From: Pseudomonas citrullilanati
GTDB lineage: Bacteria; Pseudomonadota; Gammaproteobacteria; Pseudomonadales; Pseudomonadaceae
DNA: 40,299 bases
NCBI RefSeq assembly: GCF_030580855.1
Contig: NZ_JAUQOP010000046.1
Location: 1-40,299 of the forward strand
Direction: 5' to 3'
Shown: piece by piece, positions 32,231 through 40,299 of the stretch
Layout of the letters: each line of letters opens with the position of its first letter
Numbering within the stretch: position 1 is the stretch's first letter
Program-made: the position numbers and the translations under genes
Notes under the pieces: generated by a model
The model's input: only the letters and a program-made list of their open reading frames with translations
The model's database searches: none
Told to the model about the DNA's origin: nothing

Positions 32231-33475
32231 TTGCGTCTGTTTCACACCTCCGACTGGCACCTGGGGCAAAACCTGCACGGTCAGGAACGCGACTTCGAAC
32301 ACGCCTGTTTCCTCGACTGGCTACTGCGTCAGTTGGCCAGCGAAAAACCCGATGTGCTGCTGGTCGCCGGCGACATCTTCGACACCGTCAACCCACCGGT
32401 CAAAGCCCAGGAGCGGCTGTACGACTTCATCGTCAGTGCGCACGAGCAGAACGCCAACCTGACCATCGTGATGATCGCCGGCAACCACGATTCCGGCTCG
32501 CGCATCGAGCTGCCCGCGCCCCTGATGCGGCGCCTGCGCACCCATGCCCTGGGCCGCGTGCTGTGGCTGGATGACGGCCAACTGGACGTCGAGCGCCTGC
32601 TCCTGCCGCTGCCCGACGCCAAGGGCAAGGTCAAGGCGTGGTGCCTGGCCCTGCCGTTCCTGCGGCCCGCCGAGGTCACCGGCGCGCACCTGGGCGACGA
32701 TTACCTGCGGGGCATCGGCCAGGTCCATGAATGGCTGATCGCCGCCGCCAACGCCAAGCGCAAGAAAGGCCAGGCGCTGATCGCCGTCAGCCATGCGCAC
32801 ATGGCCGGCGGCTCGGTGTCCGAGGACTCCGAGCGCAGCCTGATCATCGGCAATGCCGAAGCCCTGCCCGCCAGCCTGTTCGGCCCGAGCATCAGCTACG
32901 TCGCCCTCGGCCATCTGCACAAGCCGCAGAAGGTCAACGGCGAAGAACGCATCCGCTACAGCGGTTCGCCGATCCCGTTGTCCTTCTCGGAGATCGGCTA
33001 CCAGCACCAGATTCTCGACATCACCCTGGACGGCGAAGCCCTGGTCAAGGTCGAGCCCCGGCTGATCCCCCGGGCCGTCAACCTGCAACGGTTGGGCCCG
33101 GCGCCACTGGCCGACATCCTGGTGCAGCTCAAGGGGCTGCCCGACATCGACTTGCTGGCCGACGTCCAGCGCCAACCCTGGCTGGAAGTGCGGGTGCGCC
33201 TCGACGAACCGCAACCGGACCTGCGCCACCAAGTGGAAGCCGCGCTGCAAGGCAAAGCCGTGCGCCTGGTGCGGATCGCCGCCGAGTACGCCGGCACCGG
33301 CGGCAGTGGCCGCGCCGATGAGGACGCCACGCTGATCGAACTGGATCAACTGAGCCCCGAGGAACTGTTCAGCCGCGCCTGGCAGGACACCTATGGCAGC
33401 GAAGCGGACGAACAGACCCTCAAGGATTTTGCCCTGCTCTTGCAAGACGTACAGCTGGAGGACGAGCAGCCATGA
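32231..33475 (+). CDS. sbcD: SbcD, nuclease subunit of SbcCD
   Basis: A 414-aa Mre11-type phosphodiesterase that, with SbcC, cuts hairpins and blocked DNA ends. All metal-site motifs are present: HTSDWHLGQ at the start, AGDIFDT, IAGNHDSG, VSHAHMAGG and LGHLHKPQ. Translation must begin at a TTG (32231), since the family start (RLFHTSDWHLG) follows immediately. TGGAG lies 7 nt upstream. It overlaps sbcC by 4 nt. Active SbcCD attacks long palindromes, which is relevant in a genome so rich in inverted repeats. Confidence 0.95.
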   Translation: MRLFHTSDWHLGQNLHGQERDFEHACFLDWLLRQLASEKPDVLLVAGDIFDTVNPPVKAQERLYDFIVSAHEQNANLTIVMIAGNHDSGSRIELPAPLMRRLRTHALGRVLWLDDGQLDVERLLLPLPDAKGKVKAWCLALPFLRPAEVTGAHLGDDYLRGIGQVHEWLIAAANAKRKKGQALIAVSHAHMAGGSVSEDSERSLIIGNAEALPASLFGPSISYVALGHLHKPQKVNGEERIRYSGSPIPLSFSEIGYQHQILDITLDGEALVKVEPRLIPRAVNLQRLGPAPLADILVQLKGLPDIDLLADVQRQPWLEVRVRLDEPQPDLRHQVEAALQGKAVRLVRIAAEYAGTGGSGRADEDATLIELDQLSPEELFSRAWQDTYGSEADEQTLKDFALLLQDVQLEDEQP

Positions 33476-36400
33476 AGATCCTCGCGATCCGCCTGAAGAA
33501 CCTGGCGTCCCTGGCCGGGCCTTTCGAAATCGACTTCACCGCCGAACCGCTGGCCAGCGCTGGCCTGTTCGCCATCACCGGCCCCACGGGCGCGGGCAAG
33601 AGCACCTTGCTCGATGCCCTGTGCCTGGCGCTGTTCGGTGCGGTGCCGCGCCTGAACAACACCGGACGCGATGCCAAGGTGCCGGACGCCGACGGCGAAA
33701 TCGCCACCGGCGACCCGCGCACCCTGCTGCGCCGTGGCACCGGCGAGGGCTACGCCGAGGTGGATTTTCGCGGCATCGACGGGCGCCGCTATCGCGCCCG
33801 CTGGGAAGCCAATCGCGCCCGGGAAAAGGCCGGCGGCAAACTTCAAGCCAGCCGCCAGAGCCTGCGGGACCTGGACAACGACCAACTGCTGGCCAGCCAG
33901 AAAGGCGAATACAAGGCCCGGCTCGAAGCCGTCCTGGGCCTGAATTTCGAGCAGTTCACCCGTGCCGTGCTGTTGGCCCAGAGCGAGTTCAGTGCCTTTC
34001 TCAAGGCCGATGACAACGACCGCAGCGAGCTGCTGGAAAAACTCACCGACACCGCCTTGTACACCCGCCTGGGACGCCGGGCCTTCGACAAGGCCAAGCT
34101 GGCCAAGGAAGCCCATCGGCAACTGCAGGACCAGGCCACCGGCGTCACTCCCCTGGCACCCGAGGCCCGGGCCGAACTGGACCAGCGCTTCAACGAAGCC
34201 CAGCAGCAACTCAAGGCCCAGCAAGCCCAACTCAAGCAACTGGAGCAACAACACACCTGGCTCAAGGACCTGCGCCAGCTACAGGACGAGCACGCCCACG
34301 CCGCCGAGCAACTGCGCCAGGCCGAGGCCGACTGGAACGCCTTGGCCGGTGAACGCCTGAAGCTCACACGCCTGGAACAACTGGCCCCGCAGCGCCATCA
34401 ATTCATCCGCCAGGCGGAACTGGGTCGACAACTGGGCCCCCTGGCATCGCAGGTCCGGCAACTCAGCCAACAGCAAATCGACCTGCAAGGGCAGCAGTCG
34501 GTCCTGGAGAAAGGGCTCGTCGATGCGCAACAGGCCCTGGTCCTCGCCCGGCAACAAAGCAGCGACACGGCGCCGTTGCTGCGCCAGGCCTTTGAAGAAC
34601 AAAGCACCCTGGCCCGCCTCGCCACCGAGGCCAGCCAAGGCGCACAGCGCCAGGAACAGGCGCAACGGGCCTGTACCGAAGGCCAGGCCACCCTCGAGAC
34701 GCTGCTCGGCCAGCAACGGCAGGTGGCCGAGCGCCTGCAACGCATCGCCGGCGAGCTCGAGCGAAGTGTCCACCTGGCGCCGCTCAGCGATGCCTGGAAT
34801 GCCTACCGCGATCGCCTCCAGCAACTGATGCTGATCGGCAATCGCCTGAACCAGGGCCAGGCCGAACTCGCCGCGCTGGAGCAACAGGCGACGGCTGCCG
34901 CGCAGGCGTTGGCCTCACTGCGCCAGTCGCTCGACGTGCTCTACCAGGAAGCCGGCGCCGAACCGGAAGCCGTCGCCGAACAGATCCAGCTGCTTGGCAA
35001 CTTGTTGCAAGACAACCGCAAGCAACTGCGGGCGTTCGAGGAACTGGCGCGGCTGTGGGCCAGCCAGCGGGACCTGGACAAGCGCGGCGCCGATCTCGAA
35101 CAACGCCAGCAACTGGCGTTGCAGGCCCGCGACCGCCTGGTGCGCGAAGGCAGCGAAGCGAAGGCCGAGCTGGCGCTGGCCGAGCAGGCCCTGACCGTGA
35201 CCCGTGAACTGCTGGAGCGCCAGCGCCTGGCCCGCAGCGAGAGTGTCGAACAACTGCGCGCGCAGTTGCAGGACGACCAGCCCTGCCCGGTGTGCGGCAG
35301 CGTCGAGCATCCCTACCATCAACCCGAGGCGTTGCTGCAAAGCCTCGGGCGTCACGATGAAAACGAGGAAGCTAACGCCCGCAAGGCCGTCGATACCCTC
35401 AATGAAAAAGTCATCGAACTGCGCACGCAGTACAGCGGCGTCATCGCCCAACTCAAGGAACTCAAGCAGCAGCAGGAACAGCTGGCCAGCCAACAGCAAG
35501 GCCTGGCCCCCAGCCTGGAGGCCCATCCGCTGTCGGCGCAACTGCTGGCCCAGGATCCGGACCGCCGCGACGCCTGGCTGGCCCAGCAAGACAGCCAGTT
35601 GAACCAACTCATCCAGCAGGACGAGCAACGGCAAGGCGCCCTGCTCACCCTGCAACAGGACGCCGCGCGCCTGGCGCAGCAACTGCGCCAGGCCGAAACG
35701 GCCAGCCAGCAGGCTTCCCAGCAACTGAGCAACCAGCAACAGGAACTGGCCCGTGATCGCCAGCGCCTGGATGACGAACTCGGCCACTTCAGCGCCCTGT
35801 TGCCGGCTGACACCCTGCACGCCTTGCGCACCGAGCCCGCCGCGACGTTCCTGCAACTCGACCAGCAGATCGCCCAGCGCCTCGAACAATTGGACCAGCA
35901 GCGCGACGAGCTCGATGAACAGCTCAAGCGCCAGCAGACCCTGGAGAAAGAACAGGACCGCCAGCAGACGCGCGTGCAGCAATGGGAGTCGGCGCAACAG
36001 CAGTTCAAGGCCCTGGTCGAGCAGCAGCAGGCTTGCCAACAGAGGCTGGCGCAACTGCTGGGCGACCACGCCAGCGCCGAACAGTGGCAGCAACAAATTG
36101 ACCAGGCCCTGGAGCAGGCTCGCGCTGGCGAGGCCGCGGCCAGTCAACAACTGCAGGATTTGCGCAACGCCCTGGTGCAATCGGCCGCCGAACTCAAGGC
36201 CCGGCAGGAACAGGCGCAAGCGCTGGAGACCGAGCACCAGGCGCTGGTCGCCGGAATCGGCCAATGGCGCGCCTCCCATCCGGAGTTGGACAACGCGGCG
36301 CTGGAGGCCTTGCTGGCACTGGACGAACAAGGTGTCAGCCAATTGCGCCAACGCTTGCTCAACAGCGAAAAGGCCATCGAACAGGCCCGCGTGCTGCTCA

Positions 36401-37113
36401 CCGAACGCGAACAGCGCTTGCACAATCATCAGGCCCAGCATAACGGCAACCTGCTGCCCGAGCAGTTGGCCGAGGCCTTGGCCGAAGTCCAAGGCCAATT
36501 CGCCACCAGCGAGCAGCGCTGCGCCGAACTGCGCGCCGAGCAGGCCGAGGACCAGCGCCGCCAGAACGCCAACCAGGCCCTGGCGCAGCAGATCGAACAG
36601 GCCTATGCCGAGTACCAGCGCTGGGCGCGCCTGGATGCGCTGATCGGCTCGGCCACCGGCGACCGCTTCCGCAAGCTGGCCCAGGCGTACAACCTCGACC
36701 TGCTGGTGCACCACGCCAACGCCCAGCTACGGCAACTGGTGCGGCGCTATCGGCTCAAGCGTGGCGGCAGCATGCTCGGATTGCTGGTGATGGACACGGA
36801 AATGGGCGATGAACTGCGCTCGGTGCATTCGCTGTCCGGCGGCGAGACCTTCCTGGTGTCCCTGGCCCTCGCCCTGGGCCTGGCGTCGATGGCGTCGAGT
36901 ACGCTGAAAATCGAATCGCTGTTCATCGACGAGGGCTTCGGCAGCCTCGACCCCGAGTCCCTGCAACTGGCGATGGACGCGTTGGACGGCTTGCAGGCCC
37001 AAGGCCGCAAGGTCGCGGTGATTTCCCACGTGCAGGAAATGCACGAGCGGATCCCGGTGCAGATCCAGGTGCGTCGCCAGGGCAACGGCTTGAGCACCGT
37101 GGAGGTGAAATGA
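33472..37113 (+). CDS. sbcC: SbcC, SMC-like ATPase subunit of SbcCD
   Basis: A 1213-aa Rad50-type protein. Walker A is GPTGAGKSTLLDAL at about residues 38-51. Two long coiled coils, very rich in Gln and Leu, flank the zinc hook CPVCGSVEHP at about 605. The C-terminal half-site has the signature LSGGETFLVSLALALG and Walker B SLFIDEGFGSLDPES, followed by the H-loop VISHVQEMH. It is slightly longer than E. coli SbcC (1048 aa), mostly through coiled coil. It overlaps sbcD and the GST gene by ATGA junctions. Confidence 0.95.
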   Translation: MKILAIRLKNLASLAGPFEIDFTAEPLASAGLFAITGPTGAGKSTLLDALCLALFGAVPRLNNTGRDAKVPDADGEIATGDPRTLLRRGTGEGYAEVDFRGIDGRRYRARWEANRAREKAGGKLQASRQSLRDLDNDQLLASQKGEYKARLEAVLGLNFEQFTRAVLLAQSEFSAFLKADDNDRSELLEKLTDTALYTRLGRRAFDKAKLAKEAHRQLQDQATGVTPLAPEARAELDQRFNEAQQQLKAQQAQLKQLEQQHTWLKDLRQLQDEHAHAAEQLRQAEADWNALAGERLKLTRLEQLAPQRHQFIRQAELGRQLGPLASQVRQLSQQQIDLQGQQSVLEKGLVDAQQALVLARQQSSDTAPLLRQAFEEQSTLARLATEASQGAQRQEQAQRACTEGQATLETLLGQQRQVAERLQRIAGELERSVHLAPLSDAWNAYRDRLQQLMLIGNRLNQGQAELAALEQQATAAAQALASLRQSLDVLYQEAGAEPEAVAEQIQLLGNLLQDNRKQLRAFEELARLWASQRDLDKRGADLEQRQQLALQARDRLVREGSEAKAELALAEQALTVTRELLERQRLARSESVEQLRAQLQDDQPCPVCGSVEHPYHQPEALLQSLGRHDENEEANARKAVDTLNEKVIELRTQYSGVIAQLKELKQQQEQLASQQQGLAPSLEAHPLSAQLLAQDPDRRDAWLAQQDSQLNQLIQQDEQRQGALLTLQQDAARLAQQLRQAETASQQASQQLSNQQQELARDRQRLDDELGHFSALLPADTLHALRTEPAATFLQLDQQIAQRLEQLDQQRDELDEQLKRQQTLEKEQDRQQTRVQQWESAQQQFKALVEQQQACQQRLAQLLGDHASAEQWQQQIDQALEQARAGEAAASQQLQDLRNALVQSAAELKARQEQAQALETEHQALVAGIGQWRASHPELDNAALEALLALDEQGVSQLRQRLLNSEKAIEQARVLLTEREQRLHNHQAQHNGNLLPEQLAEALAEVQGQFATSEQRCAELRAEQAEDQRRQNANQALAQQIEQAYAEYQRWARLDALIGSATGDRFRKLAQAYNLDLLVHHANAQLRQLVRRYRLKRGGSMLGLLVMDTEMGDELRSVHSLSGGETFLVSLALALGLASMASSTLKIESLFIDEGFGSLDPESLQLAMDALDGLQAQGRKVAVISHVQEMHERIPVQIQVRRQGNGLSTVEVK

Positions 37114-37712
37114 GCCACGCCACGCTGTATTCCTTCCGGCGCTGCCCCTACGCGATGCGGGCGCGCATGGCCCTGCGCTACGCCGCGGTGGAACTGGAGA
37201 TCGTCGAAGTCAGCCTGAAGGCCAAGCCGCCGCAGATGCTCGCCCTGTCCAGCAAGGGCACGGTGCCGGTGTTGCATGTCGATGGCCGGGTGATCGACGA
37301 GAGCCTGGAGATCATGGCCTGGGCCCTGGCCCGGCACGATCCCCGGGACTGGCGGCTGTCGGGCAATCCCGGAGGCCAGGCGCTGACGGCGGCGTTGATC
37401 GAGGAGAACGACCAGGTCTTCAAGCTTCACCTCAATCGCTACAAGTACCCCGAACGCCACCCTGAAAGACCAGCGCAGGCGTACCGCAGCGAAGGCGAAG
37501 TGTTCCTGCGCCGCCTGGAGGCATTGCTCGACACCCGGCCCTTCCTGGCCGCGACGCACCCAAGCCTGGCCGACGTGGCGCTGATGCCGTTCGTGCGCCA
37601 GTTCGCCCACGTCGATCGCGAATGGTTCGCCCAGGCGCCCTACCCTCGGCTACAGGACTGGCTGCGGCGGTGGCTGGAATCGGAGCTGTTCGTGGCGATC
37701 ATGGCCAAGTAA
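37110..37712 (+). CDS. Glutathione S-transferase-like protein
   Basis: A 200-aa protein. The thioredoxin-like N-terminal domain shows LYSFRRCPYAMRARMAL, with a CPYA motif in the glutaredoxin/omega position. LALSSKGTVPVLHVDG contains the cis-Pro TVPVL, and VIDESLEIMAWAL contains the ES pair that binds glutathione. The helical C-terminal domain includes FLAATHPSLADVALMPFVRQ. It is probably a cytosolic omega-like GST or a protein of oxidative repair. The 4-nt overlap with sbcC suggests cotranscription, though a functional link to SbcCD is not evident. Confidence 0.88.
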   Translation: MSHATLYSFRRCPYAMRARMALRYAAVELEIVEVSLKAKPPQMLALSSKGTVPVLHVDGRVIDESLEIMAWALARHDPRDWRLSGNPGGQALTAALIEENDQVFKLHLNRYKYPERHPERPAQAYRSEGEVFLRRLEALLDTRPFLAATHPSLADVALMPFVRQFAHVDREWFAQAPYPRLQDWLRRWLESELFVAIMAK

Positions 37713-37727
37713 CTGCATGCATTCCCC

Positions 37728-37849
37728 TGTGGCGAGGGGATTTATCCCCGCTGGGGCGCGAAGCGGCCCTGAACCTGAGCACTCGAAGCGTCAGGTGTAT
37801 CCAGGAGGGCCGCTACGCTGCCCAACGGGGATAAATCCCCTCGCCACAA
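37728..37849. repeat. Paired inverted repeat, GGGGATTTATCCCC type
   Basis: Third complete copy in the window. TGTGGCGAGGGGATTTATCC is at 37729, and the inverted arm ends CCCCTCGCCACAA at 37849. It lies between convergent genes. Confidence 0.85.
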
Positions 37850-37877
37850 GCGCCATGCAGCCCTGTCATCGAATCCC

Positions 37878-38003
37878 TCAGTCGCTCAGCAAACTCAACA
37901 ATCGCTCACGCGCCACTTCCAGTTCGCCGGGAACCGGTTGGGCAGCGGAGACGATCGGGGTGGAATAGAGGAACAGCATCATCACTGCCAGACGCATCGC
38001 CAT
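37878..38003 (-). CDS. Tiny predicted exported peptide (41 aa)
   Basis: Starts at the ATG at 38001-38003 with AAGGA 8 nt upstream. Residues 1-20 (MAMRLAVMMLFLYSTPIVSA) are a clear signal peptide; a second ATG follows two codons in. The mature part is only about 21 residues: AQPVPGELEV, then an amphipathic end (ERLLSLLSD). It is separated from the next upstream gene by a strong hairpin, so it has its own promoter. I do not recognise it. Confidence 0.6.
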   Translation of the reverse strand: MAMRLAVMMLFLYSTPIVSAAQPVPGELEVARERLLSLLSD

Positions 38004-38106
38004 GGTGTCGATCCTTATCGGCCAAGGAGTCAATTAATCCGCGTCAAATTTAAACACATGGCCAAGTGATATTACAGCAGGATTTCCGACAAACCCTGGA
38101 AACGAC

Positions 38107-38156
38107 GAAGCCTGCGATCTTTTCTCTTTGGGCAAGACGAAAAGATCGCAGGCTTC
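38107..38156 (-). terminator. Strong hairpin, likely terminator
   Basis: GAAGCCTGCGATCTTTT (38107-38123) pairs with AAAAGATCGCAGGCTTC (38140-38156), a 17-bp perfect stem. It lies 16 nt after the stop of the small gene at 38173. The A/T block at the top of the stem replaces a usual T-run. Confidence 0.65.
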
Positions 38157-38172
38157 AGTGGTAGCGGGTCGC

Positions 38173-38352
38173 TCAGTGTTGGGTCTTGTGATCCAGCGCG
38201 GCGTAGAAGTTGGCGCTCTGTTGCAGGTATTTCTGGGTGTAGCTCTGGGTGTGGTTTCTTTTCTCGCCGATTTCGACACTGGCACTGGCAGGCAGCGCGA
38301 CGGTGGCGGAGATGGCGGAAGCGGCGATGACGGAGAAGAGATTAAGGTTCAT
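38173..38352 (-). CDS. Small predicted exported protein (59 aa)
   Basis: Starts at the ATG at 38352, with GAGGA 10 nt upstream. The N-terminus MNLNLFSVIAASAISATVAL followed by PASASVEIGE is a signal peptide with an AXA-like cleavage site. The mature peptide of about 35 residues is polar, with YTQKYLQQSANFYAALDH. It has no cysteine. Together with the 41-aa gene downstream it forms a pair of tiny exported proteins, each with its own ribosome site. Function unknown. Confidence 0.65.
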   Translation of the reverse strand: MNLNLFSVIAASAISATVALPASASVEIGEKRNHTQSYTQKYLQQSANFYAALDHKTQH

Positions 38353-38479
38353 GGCGGTAGTCCTCGGATTGAGTTGGCTTGTCTGCCCGGTTGGGCCGTG
38401 AAGCAAACTTACGCGCCGAGGCGTCCCGCTTTGAAATGCTTTGCGCTACTAGCGAATATCAGTCTCGTTGATACAACCG

Positions 38480-38506
38480 CGCAGGCCCCGAAAAACGGGG
38501 CCTGCG
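38480..38506 (-). terminator. Terminator-like hairpin after the lactonase gene
   Basis: CGCAGGCCCCG-AAAAA-CGGGGCCTGCG is a perfect 11-bp GC-rich stem just beyond the stop of the gene at 38509. No strong T-run follows on the minus strand. Confidence 0.65.
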
Positions 38507-38508
38507 GT

Positions 38509-39684
38509 CTATTGCCGCAGGATGAACTTGAGGTCGCTCGGGGCATCCATCGCCAGTTTCTGCACGGTTTTACCCAGCAGGCCGGTCTTGGCATCACGCT
38601 CGATCACTACGATCTGGTTGCTCTTCTGGTTGGCGACCAGCAGGAATTTCTCGCTCGGGTCGAGGCTGAACTCACGGGGATGGTCGCCCTCCACGGAGCG
38701 TCGTTGCAGCTCCTTGAGCGTTCCCGCGACCGGATCGATGGCGAACACCAGCACTTCGTTGGTGGTGCCACGATTGCTGACGTAGAGGAACTTGCCGTCC
38801 CTGGACGCATGCAGCCCGGCCGCCGCCTTGCCCGCCTGGGGCTTGCCGGCCGCCAGGTCCACCAGTTGCCGCTGGGTGAGGCGCCCGTCCTGGTAATCGA
38901 ACACCGCCACTTGCGCGGTCATTTCCATGGTCAGCCAGGCGTGCTTGCCATCGGCGCTGAACAGCAGGTGCCGTGGGCCACTGCCGGGCGGCAGTTGCAC
39001 GAAGGCCGGGTCCGCCGCCGTCAACGGCAGCTCGGGATTGGCCTTGGGGTCGTAGTGGTAGATGAACACCTTGTCCGCCCCCAGGTCGTTGGCGAACACG
39101 TACTTGCCGTCGGGCGAGGACACCGCCGAATGGACGTGGGCCGACATCTGCCGCTCGGGGTTGACCCGGCTCGGCTGATGGCTGCTCAACTGCACCACCG
39201 GTGCCAGCTTGCCATCGGCCGCCACCGGCAGCACCGCCAGGGTGCCGCCCGGGTCTTCCAGCACCGAATAGTTGCTCACCAGCAAATGCCGGCCATCGCC
39301 GCTGAGGCTGGAATGGGTCGGTTCGCTGCCCAGGGATTGCACCTGGTTGATCAGCGTCAGCGCGTGGGTCTTGGGGTCGATGGCGTAGCTGCTGACCTTG
39401 CCCACCGGGTCCTTCTGCCCCGGCCCGTTTTCGTTGACCGCGAACAGCCGGGTCATGTCCGGTGACAGGGTCAACCAGGACGGGTTGTCGGTCTTGATCA
39501 CCTGCAAGGGCTTGGCGTCGAGCTGACCGGTGCGGCTGTCGAACCGCAGGCGATAGATGCCTTGGCTCTGGCCGGCGGTGTAGGAGCCCACCAGCAGCGG
39601 ATGAAGTTCATCGGTCGCGGCCTGGACGCCCATGGCTCCCACGCTGCCGGCCATCAACAGCGGCCAGAGACTACGCATCTTCAT
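38509..39684 (-). CDS. Periplasmic lactonase-family beta-propeller protein
   Basis: A protein of about 391 aa of the 6-phosphogluconolactonase (Pgl/YbhE) seven-bladed propeller family. The N-terminus MKMRSLWPLLMAGSVGAMGV with a following QA/A site is a signal peptide, so the enzyme is probably periplasmic, unlike cytosolic YbhE. Repeating blade motifs are visible: LLVGSYTAGQSQGIYRLRFD, NPSWLTLSPDMTRLFAVNE, GDGRHLLVSNYS, HVHSAVSSPDGKYVFANDLG, PRHLLFSADGKHAWLTME and REFSLDPSEKFLLVANQKS. A role in opening periplasmic gluconolactone is possible given Pseudomonas periplasmic glucose oxidation, but is not shown. I chose the ATG at 39684 (GAGGA 8 nt upstream); it overlaps the upstream gene by 14 nt. 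Confidence 0.88.
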   Translation of the reverse strand: MKMRSLWPLLMAGSVGAMGVQAATDELHPLLVGSYTAGQSQGIYRLRFDSRTGQLDAKPLQVIKTDNPSWLTLSPDMTRLFAVNENGPGQKDPVGKVSSYAIDPKTHALTLINQVQSLGSEPTHSSLSGDGRHLLVSNYSVLEDPGGTLAVLPVAADGKLAPVVQLSSHQPSRVNPERQMSAHVHSAVSSPDGKYVFANDLGADKVFIYHYDPKANPELPLTAADPAFVQLPPGSGPRHLLFSADGKHAWLTMEMTAQVAVFDYQDGRLTQRQLVDLAAGKPQAGKAAAGLHASRDGKFLYVSNRGTTNEVLVFAIDPVAGTLKELQRRSVEGDHPREFSLDPSEKFLLVANQKSNQIVVIERDAKTGLLGKTVQKLAMDAPSDLKFILRQ

Positions 39685-39967
39685 GTTCGTCGTCCTCATC
39701 GTCGTGGCCGCTGGTCGCTTCCACGCATTCCAGGAAGTGGTCGCCCGAATCGCTGGTGATGGTCCAGTGTTTCAGGGCCTTGTCGTAGGTCGCCGCCTGC
39801 ATCTGCGCCGGCGTGAAGCGCCAATGCTCGAGGGTGCGGCCGTTCATGCACTCGACGTGCAACTGGTCCTGCTCGTCGAGGGAAAAATCGAATGCATGCA
39901 GCCCGTCGATGATCAGCATGTCGCAGGTCTCGAGGGCGTGCAGCAGGGTGTCGGTTACGGCAGTCAT
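39671..39967 (-). CDS. Small acidic hypothetical protein
   Basis: A 98-aa protein from the ATG at 39967, beginning MTAVTDTLLHALETCDMLII. The middle (LHAFDFSLDEQDQLHVECMN, then LEHWRFTPAQMQAA) looks like a small beta-sheet domain. The end is extremely acidic and His-rich (SGHDDEDDEHEDA). That tail overlaps the start of the lactonase gene by 14 nt in another frame. It may belong to a Pseudomonas-restricted DUF family (possibly DUF5629), but I am not certain. No signal peptide. The longer open frame upstream is REP sequence and is rejected. Confidence 0.75.
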   Translation of the reverse strand: MTAVTDTLLHALETCDMLIIDGLHAFDFSLDEQDQLHVECMNGRTLEHWRFTPAQMQAATYDKALKHWTITSDSGDHFLECVEATSGHDDEDDEHEDA

Positions 39968-40020
39968 GGCGATCAGTCGGTCGTTGGGAAAGTTGCCATG
40001 ATAACCCAATGTGGGCGTGG

Positions 40021-40299
40021 GCCTTGGGCCATAGGGTTCGAAAGCGTTTTCGACTGGAAGATCGCCATCGCGAGCAAGCTCGCTCCCACAGTGGATGTCT
40101 TGTGAATACAAAACTTGTGTTCGCTGAAAATCCAACTGTGGGAGGGCCTTGGGCCATAAGGTTCGAAAGCGCTTTCGACTGGAAGATCGCCATCGCGAGC
40201 AAGCTCGCTCCCACAGTGGATGTCTTGTGAATACAAAACTTGTGTTCGCTGAAAATCCAACTGTGGGAGGGCCTTGGGCCATAAGGTTCGAAAGCGCTT
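40021..40299. repeat. 125-bp tandem repeat containing a REP
   Basis: GCCTTGGGCCATA occurs at 40021, 40146 and 40271, exactly 125 bp apart, so two full units and the start of a third are seen before the window ends. Each unit carries one REP core (ATCGCGAGCAAGCTCGCTCC), the inverted GTTCGAAAGCGCTTTCGA and the segment AAAACTTGTGTTCGCTGAAA. Apart from a few changes in the first unit the copies look identical, implying recent duplication. Confidence 0.9.

Noticed and set aside
34915..36714. 599-codon open frame antisense to sbcC
   Set aside because: The Gln/Leu-rich composition is the complement of the SbcC coiled coil. There is no ribosome site or domain.
38034..38285. 83-codon ORF on the minus strand
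   Set aside because: It spans the terminator hairpin and overlaps the better supported 59-aa exported protein in another frame.
40021..40299. CRISPR-like tandem repeat at the right edge
   Set aside because: The whole 125-bp unit, including its would-be spacer, is repeated, so it is a simple tandem duplication containing a REP.

Overview
The window looks like a chromosomal segment of a fluorescens-group Pseudomonas. The evidence is the high-GC coding style, many REP/REPIN elements with a GTGGGAGCGAGC...GCTCGCG core, paired GGGGATTTATCCCC-type repeats, and recognisable Pseudomonas gene sets: VreA/I/R-type signalling, the 180-kDa-class NAD-glutamate dehydrogenase, the ptxS-kguEKTD 2-ketogluconate cluster, a MoxR/Bat operon and sbcDC. 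Species cannot be fixed from this stretch.

Layout. 1-540: REP repeats at the left edge. 539-2758 (minus): vreA-vreI-vreR cell-surface-signalling operon without its own receptor, with a PhoB-box-like sequence upstream. 2896-6482: small secreted protein, AhpD-like protein divergent from a MocR regulator, ABM-domain protein and periplasmic cupin. 6682-11550 (minus): gdhB. 12017-12373: conserved acidic protein. 12394-12580: half of a paired repeat abutting a 138-bp MITE-like hairpin with a TA target duplication. 12924-16194: AT-richer, RiPP-like locus made of a 37-residue putative precursor, a stand-alone YcaO protein and an ABC exporter. 16303-21673: ptxS and kguE-kguK-kguT-kguD with two identical PtxS operators. 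21908-24130: second AT-richer locus with a decayed colicin-like gene (in-frame amber, most of the pore domain missing), a four-helix immunity-like protein and a short XRE regulator. 24131-25092: gene-free and repeat-rich, including an elaborate multi-hairpin repeat. 25093-31936: moxR, DUF58, DUF4381, two VWA genes and batD, all tightly packed. 32231-37712: sbcD-sbcC-GST. 37878-39967 (minus): two tiny secreted proteins, a periplasmic lactonase-like beta-propeller and a small acidic protein. 40021-40299: 125-bp tandem repeats running off the right edge.

Most notable point. The RiPP-like locus and the decayed bacteriocin locus, which sit on either side of the kgu operon, share an approximately 130-nt upstream sequence with conserved blocks reading through a possible extended -10 promoter into the 5' leader. 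This suggests common control of two unrelated antagonism systems. The RiPP set itself is minimal: no azoline partner protein, dehydrogenase or leader peptidase is visible, and the precursor has no cysteine. It is the best candidate here for an undescribed system. All assignments were made by reading sequence and recalling families. No searches or folding programs were run.
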